Positions 51,178 to 61,548 are shown, counted from the stretch's first letter. The stretch is 64,000 nt of DNA from Nibrella saemangeumensis (GCF_039541915.1 NZ_BAABHD010000032.1:62001-126000); one strand, 5' to 3'. A program made the numbers and translations. Notes: generated by a model from the sequence alone, not told the origin.

Positions 51178-52392
51178 ATGAATTATACACAGATTCCTTC
51201 ACCATGTTACGTGCTGGAGGAAACCAAACTTCGCCGGAATTTAGAACTTATACGCTCGGTACAGGAGCAGGCCGGCGTGCAGATTATCCTGGCCCTGAAA
51301 GCGTTTTCGATGTTCAGCGTGTTTCCGCTGGTCAAAGAATACCTGTCGGGTGCCACGGCCAGTTCCCTCAACGAAATCAAGCTGGTCAATGATTATATGG
51401 GCGTCAAAGCTCACACCTACATACCGGCTTACCGCGATGATGAGTTCGACGAGGTTTTGCTCCGAAGCAGCCACATTACCTTCAACTCCTTCAGCCAGTG
51501 GGAGCGGTTCAGGGATCGGGTAAAGGCGCATGGGGCCAGGGGGCAGGGGGAAAACGATGCCGATACCCCTTCACCCCATGCCCCTGGCCCCACGCCCCAT
51601 GCGCTAAACTCCACGACCATTTCCTGCGGTATCCGCGTAAATCCCCAGTACTCGGAGGTGGCTACGGATATGTATAATCCGTGCGTGCCGGGGTCGAGGC
51701 TGGGCGTGACGCGGGATCAGTTGCCCGACCAGTTGCCGGAGGGGCTGGAAGGTATCCATTTTCATACCCTTTGCGAGAATGATTCCTACACGCTGGAGCG
51801 GACGCTGGAAGCGCTGGAAAAGCACTTTGGCGATCTGCTGCACCAGGCTAAATGGGTGAATATGGGGGGCGGCCACCTGATGACCCGGCAGGGCTATAAC
51901 ACTGATCACCTGGTCGGTTTGCTGAAGGCGTTCCGGGAAAAGTACAATGTTGAGGTTATTCTGGAACCTGGCTCGGCTATTGCGTGGCAAACGGGTGTGC
52001 TGGTGTCTACCGTGCTGGACGTCATCGACAGTCAGGGTATCGATGTGGTTATTCTCGATACCTCCTTTGCCGCCCACATGCCTGATACGCTGGAAATGCC
52101 TTACAAACCCCGGGTCCTGAATGCTTACCAGGAGCCGGTTGCCGGTAAGCATACCTACCGGCTGGGGGGCATGACCTGTCTGGCCGGCGACTTCATCGGC
52201 GACTATTCCTTCGATGAACCGCTGCAGGTGGGTGATCGGGTAGTGTTTGATGACATGATTCATTACACCATGGTGAAAACGACAACGTTTAACGGCGTGA
52301 ACCTGCCGTCGATCGGCATCTGGCAGGCCAATGATACCTTCCGGCTGGTACGCAGCTATGGCTACGACAGTTATAAAGATCGATTGAGTTAA
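51178..52392 (+). CDS. nspC: Carboxynorspermidine decarboxylase
   Basis: 404 residues from the ATG at 51178. PLP-dependent alanine-racemase-fold decarboxylase: PLP Lys in LALKAFSMFSVFP (K41), TLCENDSYTLERTLEALEKHFG, VNMGGGHLMTRQGYN, VILEPGSAIAWQTG and LAGDFIGDYSF. It removes CO2 from carboxy(nor)spermidine to give the polyamine. Its -7 element TACCTTTG is at 51146-51153. Residues about 117-144 are a low-complexity insertion (GARGQGENDADT then PSPHAPGPTPHA) encoded by a palindromic repeat, making it about 27 residues longer than usual. The ALDH gene follows by 11 bp. Confidence 0.93.
   Translation: MNYTQIPSPCYVLEETKLRRNLELIRSVQEQAGVQIILALKAFSMFSVFPLVKEYLSGATASSLNEIKLVNDYMGVKAHTYIPAYRDDEFDEVLLRSSHITFNSFSQWERFRDRVKAHGARGQGENDADTPSPHAPGPTPHALNSTTISCGIRVNPQYSEVATDMYNPCVPGSRLGVTRDQLPDQLPEGLEGIHFHTLCENDSYTLERTLEALEKHFGDLLHQAKWVNMGGGHLMTRQGYNTDHLVGLLKAFREKYNVEVILEPGSAIAWQTGVLVSTVLDVIDSQGIDVVILDTSFAAHMPDTLEMPYKPRVLNAYQEPVAGKHTYRLGGMTCLAGDFIGDYSFDEPLQVGDRVVFDDMIHYTMVKTTTFNGVNLPSIGIWQANDTFRLVRSYGYDSYKDRLS
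51526..51604. repeat. Palindromic repeat inserted in frame within nspC
   Basis: GCGCATGGGG (51526-51535) and CCCCATGCGC (51595-51604) are perfect outer arms. Inner GGCCAGGGGGCAGGGG and CCCCATGCCCCTGGCC type segments extend the stem. The 79-bp element contains no in-frame stop and its length (about 81 bp of extra codons) keeps the frame. Confidence 0.7.
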
Positions 52393-52403
52393 TTCAACAA
52401 GCT

Positions 52404-53927
<1,524 letters not shown>

Positions 53928-53945
53928 TGTGCAGCGCACAGTAGG

Positions 53946-54008
53946 CAGTTCGCAGTAGGCAGACAAAAAAGCTGTAAAGTGCTCACTCCGGCTGCCTACT
54001 GAGAACTG
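53946..54008. repeat. CAGTAGGCAG-family palindrome, copy 4
   Basis: CAGTTCGCAGTAGGCAG (53946-53962) and CTGCCTACTGAGAACTG (53992-54008) pair at 16 of 17 positions around a 29-bp spacer. An additional CAGTAGGCAG unit begins at about 53939. It lies between the convergent ALDH and aldose epimerase genes. Confidence 0.8.
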
Positions 54009-54016
54009 TCCCACGC

Positions 54017-55024
54017 TCAGGCCAGCCACACCTTGATTGTCCCATCGGCCACTTCGTTCGGGGCCAGCACGATGAGCCCTTCCTGATTATTAAGGACGTT
54101 GACATTACCCGTCAGTGGTTCAATGGCAATCCGGTTGCGCGAGGGGGGCGTAAACACCACCAGGTAGTTAAACTTGCCGGGGCCGGTTTCCTGCCAGACG
54201 TGCAGACTGGCCTTATGTCTGGCCGACGACAGTACCGTTTCCGCCGAACCGACCTGATTGTCGAGGATGAATGCATTGTCCAGTTCACGCTCGTGCAGCC
54301 TGATCGGAGGGATTGTGGTTGTGCCCGCCTGACTGGTGCCGGAGAGATTGAAGGGTTCAATACCGTCGGGGAGCATATTCTCGTCAAAAACGACCGCCGT
54401 TTGTGAGGGGATGCGGATGGTGAGGTCATCAACAGGCTCGTCGTTGAACGTGAAATACGGGTGCCAGCCGAACGCCACCGGGCACGACCGGCTTAGGCTG
54501 AGGTTTTGTACCTGGTAGCGTACATAAAAGACGGAGGGTGAGCCAGGGGCGCTCTCCAGCGTATACGTAACCCGAAGCTCAAACGGAAACGGGTAGCCAG
54601 TGTACAAATCCTCGGCCGGCCCATGATGCAGGTAGCGTAACGTCAGCGAAGCGGCATGACCGGTAACCTGCTGGTCGAACAGTTCAAAAGGTTTACCAGC
54701 CACAAAACCGTGGATAGCATTGTCGCGGCTGGCCTCGTTCATGGGTAAGGTATAAGCTTCGCCCTCAAAAAGATAGATACCGTGCCGGATGCGGCTCGGG
54801 AACGGAAACAGCAGCGCACTGGCGTAGGTCTCATCCGCTACCAGCGCCTGTTCGGAGGCCGGTGCATCAATCAGGCTGATCAGTTCCTCGTCTTTGCGCA
54901 GCACCAGGCCCCGCACCATGGCACCGTGGGCCGGCACAACAACGGCGTACTCGCCTGTCTGGGTATTGTGAAGTACATACTCGACCAGCAGGCCGAACTC
55001 GCGATGGAAGATTTCGAAAGGCAT
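54017..55024 (-). CDS. Aldose 1-epimerase family protein
   Basis: 335 residues forming the galactose-mutarotase beta-sandwich. Signatures include SRIRHGIYLFEGEAYTLPMNE, NAIHGFVAGKPFELFDQ (His region), PVAFGWHPYFTF (second catalytic His) and the acid-containing RIAIEPLTGNVNVL. It interconverts the anomers of an aldose. It stands alone; a partial palindromic repeat lies just upstream of its start. Confidence 0.93.
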   Translation of the reverse strand: MPFEIFHREFGLLVEYVLHNTQTGEYAVVVPAHGAMVRGLVLRKDEELISLIDAPASEQALVADETYASALLFPFPSRIRHGIYLFEGEAYTLPMNEASRDNAIHGFVAGKPFELFDQQVTGHAASLTLRYLHHGPAEDLYTGYPFPFELRVTYTLESAPGSPSVFYVRYQVQNLSLSRSCPVAFGWHPYFTFNDEPVDDLTIRIPSQTAVVFDENMLPDGIEPFNLSGTSQAGTTTIPPIRLHERELDNAFILDNQVGSAETVLSSARHKASLHVWQETGPGKFNYLVVFTPPSRNRIAIEPLTGNVNVLNNQEGLIVLAPNEVADGTIKVWLA

Positions 55025-55029
55025 AGTTT

Positions 55030-55053
55030 TCTAGTAGGCAGTTGGCAGTGTGC
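55030..55053. repeat. CAGTAGGCAG-family half element, copy 5
   Basis: TAGTAGGCAGTTGGCAGTGT then GCAGA lies 6 bp upstream of the aldose epimerase start codon. Only one arm is clear, so it looks truncated. It is the only copy at a 5' end and sits within the gene's likely promoter region. Confidence 0.55.
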
Positions 55054-55140
55054 AGATAGTGTTGTCAGTGTTTAACAACGGTCCAAAGGTAGGGGATGTT
55101 TGGGGCAGGACGTTGCCGTTGGGTAAAAATGCCTTATGCG

Positions 55141-55941
55141 CTACATCTCCCCCTCAACACCTAACCCAAACAAAGCAAAATCATACTTTACCGGGTCGGT
55201 AGGGTCAAACTGCTTGAGGGTTTCGGTGAGGGCGACGGCGGCTGTCCAGTCGGTCTGGTCGCGGGTGAGCAGGCCGAGTATGCGGGCGACGCGGCCGACG
55301 TGAACATCAATCGGCATGACTAACTGGGATGGTTGAATGCGTTGCCAGATGCCGAAGTCAACACCCTGGTTGTCGTGCCGGACCATCCAGCGGAGAAACA
55401 TATTGAGCCGCTTGCAGGAGGAGTTGCGGGCTGGCGTGGCAATGTGCTTGCGGGTACGTAAGGGGAAGTAATCACCGCAGCAGAAGCGGTCGTGGAAGGT
55501 TTCGAGGCTTCGGCGAAGGTTTTCGGCCGGACTGAAGTCCGGAGGTACGAAAGCATCTTCCAGCGAGTCGTGGGTTTGGTAGTAGTCGCGGAAAAAGTGG
55601 AGAAAATACAGCGTATCAGTGGCGTTGAAGGTGCGGTGCTTAAAGGTCAGGAACCGCTTCAGGTCGTCGTCCTGGTGATTGCGAATAAAATCGTAGGGTG
55701 CACCATCCATCAGGTCTATCAGTTCGTTGGCTTTGCGGATGATGACCGGCCGCTGCCCCCAGGCCAGAATAGCCGCCCAGAATCCCATGATCTCGATATC
55801 CTGCTTCCGCGTAAACCGGTGCGGAATACTGATCGGATCATGCTCAATAAACGACGGCCGGTTGTATTGGCCGACCTTCTCGTCAAGCAGCCCTTTTAGT
55901 GATGAATGATGAATTATAGCAGTATACGCCAGTCCACTCAT
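55141..55941 (-). CDS. TIGR02757 family protein
   Basis: 266 residues. The conserved run IEHDPISIPHRFTRKQDIEIMGFWAAILAWGQRPVIIRKANELIDLMDGAPYDFI and the C-terminal MPIDVHVGRVARILGLL are typical of this Bacteroidota/Spirochaete family of unknown function; it resembles helix-hairpin-helix DNA-glycosylase folds. The first about 15 residues (ending AIIHHSSL) are encoded by a GATGAATGATGAATT-type repeat, so the true start may be downstream. It follows the 77-residue gene by 6 bp. Confidence 0.9.
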   Translation of the reverse strand: MSGLAYTAIIHHSSLKGLLDEKVGQYNRPSFIEHDPISIPHRFTRKQDIEIMGFWAAILAWGQRPVIIRKANELIDLMDGAPYDFIRNHQDDDLKRFLTFKHRTFNATDTLYFLHFFRDYYQTHDSLEDAFVPPDFSPAENLRRSLETFHDRFCCGDYFPLRTRKHIATPARNSSCKRLNMFLRWMVRHDNQGVDFGIWQRIQPSQLVMPIDVHVGRVARILGLLTRDQTDWTAAVALTETLKQFDPTDPVKYDFALFGLGVEGEM

Positions 55942-55947
55942 CAGTAA

Positions 55948-56181
55948 TTAATGTGATTTCCCCCCGCTGATTACCCAGGCGAAGGCGCGGGAGATTGCGG
56001 AGAAGGCCGCCAGAATGCCCGAGAACAAAAAGGTGAATACGGCAATGAATGGGTAGAAGATAGTGAAAATGACACTCCAGACCTTATAGCCCGTCGTAGC
56101 CTTCATCTTTTCGTCACGCTCTCTGTGCCGACGGGCAATACGTTCAGCTTTTGTTTCGGTTTTGTTCACTAACTCACTCAT
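55948..56181 (-). CDS. Small membrane protein (77 residues)
   Basis: A very charged N-terminus (ETKAERIARRHRERDEKMKAT, coiled-coil-like) precedes a long hydrophobic stretch (VWSVIFTIFYPFIAVFTFLFSGILAAFSAISRAFAWVI) that can hold one or two membrane helices. I do not recognise it. It lies 11 bp after the LysM gene and 6 bp before TIGR02757, so all three probably form one operon. Confidence 0.8.
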   Translation of the reverse strand: MSELVNKTETKAERIARRHRERDEKMKATTGYKVWSVIFTIFYPFIAVFTFLFSGILAAFSAISRAFAWVISGGKSH

Positions 56182-56192
56182 GCGCTCTGTAC

Positions 56193-57347
56193 CTAATTCT
56201 GTGCTAAATAAATCACCTCAGCACGAAAACGACGGTCGTGGGGAGAAAGTTTCTCAAACGCCCTGGGCGATAGCTTGATGATGATCCGGTCGTTGACGCC
56301 CGTATCCGGTAATTTGCCGATGATCTTTACCCAGACCACCTGTTTATTGACGTCGTTGCGGACCTGAACCAGCGAGCCGACTGGTGCGGTACGGTGCAGG
56401 GCGAGGTATTTGTTGGAGCCGTCGTTATCATCAATGATCTCCGCCAGACCGATTTCGCTGACGCGTTTGCGATTTGACGTAGTGGTAGGAATCGGCGCAG
56501 AATCACCGGGCCGGATGGGCCGGTCTTCGGTAACGGGGCGGGTACTTTCGGCCGGAGGTATCGGCGTGCGTTCTACGCGGGTAGACTCGGCCTTTAACGC
56601 CGTTGGGCTGTTGATGTCCGCTTTGGTAATTTCTGTCTTGGAGGCAGACGTATGAACCGGCTCGGTCCGGACAGGTTCAATTTTAACTGGCTCTGGTTTG
56701 GACTCTGCTTTGGCCGGCTCCGGCTTTGTCGGCATAGAGGCTACAGGTGCCGGAGTTGGAGCGGTTTCCAATTTGGGCGCTTCGGGTTGGGGCTTTACCG
56801 CTGCCGCCAGACTGGCTTTGTAGGCTTTTTCTGTAACGATCAGCCGCTGGCCGGGCTCTAGTTGATCGGTCGTGAGTTTGTTCCAGCGCCGGATATCGGC
56901 CATTAATACTTTATGGATGGTAGCCACCATGTATAAAGTCTCTAATGGCTCAACAGTATGAATGCCCGTTTTTTTCAGTGGCTCCGGAGTCTGGGTTTTT
57001 GCAACTGCTTTCGGTTGAACCGGTTCGGGGGCTTTGGTCTGCTGACCGGCTACGGATTCGCCCGTATAGGGAATCCGGAGGATCTGGTCTGTCCGAACGC
57101 CATCGGCCATGGTTGGATTAGCTGCCTTAATGGCATCAAGAGTGGTGTTGTACCGGCGGGCAATGGCGTAAAGTGTCTGGCCGGCCGTGACCTTATGTTT
57201 TACAAAAAGCTTGTTGTTGACTCGCTCTATGCCGATGGAGTCCAGCAGCATCGGTTCCGTCGGGATTTCGTGAGCCTGCACGGGGTTTGCGAAACAAAGG
57301 CAGGCAAGCACAAAGCCAAAGGTAACGTGAGTGATTTGCTTTTTCAT
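56193..57347 (-). CDS. LysM and RlpA-like double-psi barrel protein
   Basis: 384 residues. A signal peptide (LACLCFANPVQAH) is followed by two LysM domains (about 48-100, KHKVTAGQTLYAIARRYNTTLDAI; and about 130-178, IHTVEPLETLYMVATIHKV). A long Pro/Glu/Lys/Thr linker (180-290) leads to a C-terminal RlpA-like barrel with LHRTAPVGSLVQVRNDVNKQVVWVKIIGKLP and RIIIKLSPRAFEKL. It should bind peptidoglycan in the periplasm. Whether it cleaves glycan chains like RlpA is uncertain. Confidence 0.88.
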   Translation of the reverse strand: MKKQITHVTFGFVLACLCFANPVQAHEIPTEPMLLDSIGIERVNNKLFVKHKVTAGQTLYAIARRYNTTLDAIKAANPTMADGVRTDQILRIPYTGESVAGQQTKAPEPVQPKAVAKTQTPEPLKKTGIHTVEPLETLYMVATIHKVLMADIRRWNKLTTDQLEPGQRLIVTEKAYKASLAAAVKPQPEAPKLETAPTPAPVASMPTKPEPAKAESKPEPVKIEPVRTEPVHTSASKTEITKADINSPTALKAESTRVERTPIPPAESTRPVTEDRPIRPGDSAPIPTTTSNRKRVSEIGLAEIIDDNDGSNKYLALHRTAPVGSLVQVRNDVNKQVVWVKIIGKLPDTGVNDRIIIKLSPRAFEKLSPHDRRFRAEVIYLAQN

Positions 57348-57457
57348 GGGTCGAATCGGTAGGTAACCTGACAGGTTTTCGTAAAAATAAGCAGAAAAGT
57401 ATGGCCTTTTCTGTAAGTAAACGGAATTTTACTCGAATTATGTAATAAACCTAACGT

Positions 57458-58207
57458 ATGAGAATTCTTGGTTTGATTCCAGCCCGCTACGCATCGACCC
57501 GTTTTCCGGCGAAGGCGCTGGCTGATATTCACGGAAAAAGCATGATCCGGCGGGTGATCGGGCAAGCCCGGCAGGCTGCCTCACTCAGCCGCGTGGTGGT
57601 TGCTACCGATGATGAACGTATCTACCGTCATGTTATTGATTTTGGCGGAGAGGTGGTCATGACCGGCACCCATCACCAGAGCGGCACCGACCGGTGTCAG
57701 GAAGCTCTCTCCCTGGTCGAAGGTACTTTTGACTATGTCGTCAACATCCAGGGCGATGAACCCTTTATCCGGCCGGAACAGATTGACCTGCTGACCTCCG
57801 TGCTGGATGGAACCACCGAACTGGCTACGCTGGTGAAGCGCATCGACGATTCGCAGATTCTGCTGAATCCCAATTCTCCCAAAGTGGTGTTGAATAACCG
57901 GCAGGAGGCTCTATACTTCAGCCGTCAGCCGATTCCGCACCTACGGTCGCAGGCACCTGAGATGTGGCTGCAGCACCATACCTATTACAAGCATATCGGA
58001 TTATACGCCTACCGAACCGATGTGCTGGCGCAGATTACCCGGCTGCCACCATCCTCCCTGGAACGGGCCGAAGCGCTGGAACAACTCCGCTGGCTCGAAA
58101 ACGGCTACCGTATCCGCGCCGTTATCACCGATCTGGACAGCTACGGTATCGATACACCGGAAGACCTGGAGCGAATAATCCATATTGGGTCGTTGGGTGG
58201 TCTGTAA
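57458..58207 (+). CDS. kdsB: 3-deoxy-manno-octulosonate cytidylyltransferase
   Basis: 249 residues, normal KdsB length. Signatures: LIPARYASTRFPAKALADIHGKSMI (nucleotide-binding N-terminus), VVATDDERIYRHV, TGTHHQSGTDRCQEAL, VNIQGDEPFI and KHIGLYAYRTDVL. It activates Kdo with CTP for LPS core synthesis in the cytoplasm. It is divergent from the LysM gene by 110 bp. Confidence 0.97.
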   Translation: MRILGLIPARYASTRFPAKALADIHGKSMIRRVIGQARQAASLSRVVVATDDERIYRHVIDFGGEVVMTGTHHQSGTDRCQEALSLVEGTFDYVVNIQGDEPFIRPEQIDLLTSVLDGTTELATLVKRIDDSQILLNPNSPKVVLNNRQEALYFSRQPIPHLRSQAPEMWLQHHTYYKHIGLYAYRTDVLAQITRLPPSSLERAEALEQLRWLENGYRIRAVITDLDSYGIDTPEDLERIIHIGSLGGL

Positions 58208-58404
58208 GGGTAATGAAGAGCGCTGGTGGCTACGTATTCAGGTGCCGGCACGGTTAGCGACATCTGTTAAAAAACCTTAATTCTGAACCCGACAAACACT
58301 CATGCTCGTTAGGAGTTTACCAAAGAGGATTACCACACATATTGTTTAACCCCAATTTGACGTGGCTCGCCGGTGGCTGAACCACTCAAAATTAATCCGT
58401 TATC

Positions 58405-59961
58405 ATGCAGAATTACACGATACTCTGGGCCGACGATGAGATTGATCTGCTCAAACCCCATATCCTGTTTCTGAAGAACAAAGGCTATCAGGTGACGCCC
58501 GTCAACAGCGGAGCCGATGCGCTGGAGAAAGTAGAACAGGAACAGTTTGATCTGGTGTTTCTGGACGAAATGATGCCCGGCATGACGGGGCTCGAAACAC
58601 TCCAGCAAATCAAGCAGATGCGTCCCAACCTGCCAGTGGTGATGATCACCAAAAGCGAGGAAGAGCATATTATGGAGGAGGCCATCGGCTCCAAAATTGC
58701 CGATTACCTCATCAAACCCCTCAATCCGAATCAGATTCTGCTGTCGGTGAAGAAGATTCTCGACAACAAGCGTCTGGTGACCGAACGGACCAATATTGGT
58801 TACCAGCAGGATTTCCGGAACCTCAGTATGCAGTACAACGACCGCATCGACTATGAGGAGTGGGTAGACATCTATAAAAAGCTGATCTTCTGGGAGCTGG
58901 AGCTCGACGGAGCGCAGGATCGTAGCATGGCCGAGGTGCTGAACATGCAGAAAAGCGAGGCTAATTCGAACTTCTGCAAGTTTGTGATGGAGAACTACGA
59001 AGACTGGCTCAATGATCCGAAGATGGACAAGCCAATTCTGTCGCACCAGCTCATGCGCAAGAAAGTATTCCCGCTGATCGACCAGAACAACCCGCTGTTC
59101 TTTATCCTGATCGATAACCTGCGCTACGACCAGTGGAAGATCATTGAGCCGATCCTGGCCGAGTTCTTTGTGGTAGAAGAAGAGTCATCGTATTACTCCA
59201 TATTGCCCACAACCACCGGTTTTGCCCGTAACGCCATCTTCTCGGGCATGATGCCGAGCGAGATGGAGAAGCAGTATCCCAACCTGTGGGTAAACGACGA
59301 AAACGATGAAGAGGGGCTGAACAACAACGAGGACGAGTTCCTCCGCAAACAGATTGAGAAGAGCCGCCTGAACATCAAGCATACCTACAACAAGATTCTG
59401 AATACCAATCAGGGCAAGTCGCTGGTCGATAACTTCAATAACCTGATGCAGAATCAGCTGAACGTAATAGTCTACAACTTCGTGGATATGCTGTCGCACG
59501 CCCGGACGGATATGGCCATGATTAAGGAACTGGCCCCCGATGAGCGGGCGTACCGGTCCATTACCCGGTCGTGGTTCCTGCACTCGCCCCTGCTGGAGCT
59601 GGTGCGGAAAATTGCGGATAAAGGTGCCCAGCTCATCATCACGACCGACCATGGCATGATTCGGGTGCAGAAGCCGGCCAAGATTGTGGGGTACCGTGAG
59701 ACCAACACTAATCTGCGCTACAAGCAGGGCAAGAACCTGGGCTTCGACGAAGACCACGTCTTTGTCTGCCGCAAACCGGAGAACTTCTTCCTGCCCCGGC
59801 TAAACGTGTCGACCGCTTATGTGTTCACACTGGAAGATTACTTCTTTGCCTACCCCAACAACTACAACTATTACGTCAACTACTACCGCGATACCTTCCA
59901 GCACGGGGGCGTATCGCTGGAGGAGATGATTATCCCGTTCGTGCATTTGCGGGCGCGGTAA
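58405..59961 (+). CDS. porX: PorX: T9SS response regulator with PglZ phosphatase domain
   Basis: 518 residues. Receiver domain with acidic pair DDE (10-12), phospho-Asp in LVFLDEMMPGMTG (D54) and Lys in YLIKPLNPNQ, followed by a three-helix bundle and an alkaline-phosphatase-superfamily PglZ domain (FFILIDNLRYDQWKIIEPIL, SILPTTTGFARNAIFSGMMPSEM, LIITTDHGMIRVQKP). PorX works with the PorY kinase to control type IX secretion genes. PorY is not in this window. The protein strongly supports a T9SS-bearing Bacteroidota host. Confidence 0.95.
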   Translation: MQNYTILWADDEIDLLKPHILFLKNKGYQVTPVNSGADALEKVEQEQFDLVFLDEMMPGMTGLETLQQIKQMRPNLPVVMITKSEEEHIMEEAIGSKIADYLIKPLNPNQILLSVKKILDNKRLVTERTNIGYQQDFRNLSMQYNDRIDYEEWVDIYKKLIFWELELDGAQDRSMAEVLNMQKSEANSNFCKFVMENYEDWLNDPKMDKPILSHQLMRKKVFPLIDQNNPLFFILIDNLRYDQWKIIEPILAEFFVVEEESSYYSILPTTTGFARNAIFSGMMPSEMEKQYPNLWVNDENDEEGLNNNEDEFLRKQIEKSRLNIKHTYNKILNTNQGKSLVDNFNNLMQNQLNVIVYNFVDMLSHARTDMAMIKELAPDERAYRSITRSWFLHSPLLELVRKIADKGAQLIITTDHGMIRVQKPAKIVGYRETNTNLRYKQGKNLGFDEDHVFVCRKPENFFLPRLNVSTAYVFTLEDYFFAYPNNYNYYVNYYRDTFQHGGVSLEEMIIPFVHLRAR

Positions 59962-59982
59962 AGTTTTTCGTTTTGAGGGACG

Positions 59983-60017
59983 AAAAAGCCACTGCTGTTT
60001 GCGGCAGTGGCTTTTTT
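59983..60017. terminator. Intrinsic terminator after porX
   Basis: AAAAAGCCACTGC-TGTTT-GCGGCAGTGGCTTTTTTG: strong stem with a T-run on the plus strand and A-run upstream, 21 bp after the porX stop. It may also serve the convergent SnoaL-like gene. Confidence 0.9.
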
Positions 60018-60100
60018 GTGGCGATAAAGCGAATAGGTCAGGCAGTGGCGCTAACTTGAGTGCTGATTTGCTGAACCAATCCGGCTGAATCGACCTCCAT

Positions 60101-60430
60101 CTAGTGCCGTACAATCTTGTTGTCTTCCAATTCATAGATAATGATGCCCGACACGTCTAACTGATTACCACTAGGAGGATAGCCAAATAGTTCTCCCTTA
60201 TGCTGTCCCTTCATGCGGAAACGCACCACCACTTTATTGCCTTCTACAATTATATCTTCGGGATCAAGGATATATCCCGGAACACCGGCTTCAAAAATCT
60301 GAATATGCCCTTTGAGTTCCATATCCTTGTCGGAGATAAACCGGTCAACAAACTCGTCGGTTTTCGTCGGCGTATTGCGCATCGCGTCGATATACTCCTC
60401 AATAAATTGTCTGCTTTCCTGAGTAGTCAT
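60101..60430 (-). CDS. SnoaL-like (NTF2 fold) protein, C-terminus cut by a TAG codon
   Basis: 109 residues as encoded. The NTF2/SnoaL fold (ester cyclase type) is visible: SRQFIEEYIDAMRNTPTKTDEFVDRFISD and VVVRFRMKGQHKGELFGYPPSGNQLDVSGIIIYELEDNKIVRH. Family members continue about 20 residues with a Trp right after this point. Here the next codon is TAG (60101-60103), and the frame then reads MEVDSAGLVQQISTQVSATA before TGA at 60038. It therefore looks like a nonsense change of a Trp codon. The shortened protein may still fold. Confidence 0.8.
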   Translation of the reverse strand: MTTQESRQFIEEYIDAMRNTPTKTDEFVDRFISDKDMELKGHIQIFEAGVPGYILDPEDIIVEGNKVVVRFRMKGQHKGELFGYPPSGNQLDVSGIIIYELEDNKIVRH

Positions 60431-60521
60431 GGCAGTTATGAGTTTAGTGCTGCATCAAAGGTACTATACGCTACAGGCCGGGTATTGTAAAAAGCGGACA
60501 AGATCAGGTAACGCGTTCCTG

Positions 60522-61316
60522 TCAGCCATTTGTAAGGACAGAATGCTGAAAATGACGATTTTTCAGGATTTGAACAGAGGGCGTATGACCACAGAACTGA
60601 ACAAAGTCTTTGATAAAATGTGACTGATCGTAAAAACCACCGTCGATCGTAAACTCCTGCCAGTGCAAATCTTTATTCAGGCTCAGGATGATATTGATAT
60701 ACCCAAACCGTTTCAGCCGTGCAAAGAATTTGGGGCTCAGTCCTACCCGTTCGCTAAAGACCCGACGGAGGTGCCGGGGACTTATATTGACCATACCTGC
60801 CAGGTCATCCATCCGAATCATTCCCCGCTTCTGAAGTATGATGTTGAGGGCGTGGTCGGCCATGTGGGTCGGCAGGTGCGTTTTTCGCAACCGGTACATC
60901 AGGTATGACTCTACCAACTGAATGCGCTCAGTATGGTTTTCGGCTTCGGCCAACTGGTCGTTGATGAACTCCACCTCAGACCCCACCAGGTCGGGCAACT
61001 GAATGCGCTGATCGTTGATATCAGCATTGGTCAGCGCCGGAAACCAAGTGCGGAAGATGGAGCTTTTGAACACGACGCCCACCATACCCACCGTTCCCCG
61101 CAGCCGGATGCGATATCCTTCGGTCGAATAGCCGGCAATAAAGCTGCCCGACAGCCGTTGTTCGTGGCCATTGGCGTGGCATAGCTGGTAGTCGGACTGG
61201 TAGTTGAACACGAGGGCTGCGTAGCAATTGGCCGGACTGGCGACCTCAAACGGCTGACCGGTGGCTGTGCCCTGGTATTCGAGAATGTAATATTTCTCGA
61301 TGTACGGACGGAGCAT
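60522..61316 (-). CDS. AraC family transcriptional regulator
   Basis: 264 residues from the ATG at 61316 (MLRPYIEKYYIL); a TTG at 61331 is less likely. The N-terminal ligand-side domain resembles DUF6597. The C-terminal pair of helix-turn-helices is about 165-262: MIRMDDLAGMVNISPRHLRRVFSERVGLSPKFFARLKRFGYIN and DGGFYDQSHFIKDFVQFCGHTP. It starts 232 bp from the divergent sugar isomerase gene, but no partner is certain. A GACGGCT-AAGC-AGCCGTC hairpin sits in that gap. Confidence 0.93.
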   Translation of the reverse strand: MLRPYIEKYYILEYQGTATGQPFEVASPANCYAALVFNYQSDYQLCHANGHEQRLSGSFIAGYSTEGYRIRLRGTVGMVGVVFKSSIFRTWFPALTNADINDQRIQLPDLVGSEVEFINDQLAEAENHTERIQLVESYLMYRLRKTHLPTHMADHALNIILQKRGMIRMDDLAGMVNISPRHLRRVFSERVGLSPKFFARLKRFGYINIILSLNKDLHWQEFTIDGGFYDQSHFIKDFVQFCGHTPSVQILKNRHFQHSVLTNG

Positions 61317-61548
61317 GGGGCAAGGGCTCAAAGATAGAATATCGCATAGCCGTCACAGTTTAGGTCTAAGGTAGGAAAAAAGTAAATGTCAAACTTACAG
61401 GCAGTTCTCATAATAGTATAGTAAAAAACGGCCAAAGGGTAGACGGCTAAGCAGCCGTCGCGTTCCGGTGCCAATCATGAGAGTAACATACGCCTAAAGC
61501 CTGCTTTTATGGGTAGTACTCACAATTTGTAACGGAAACCATTCAAGT

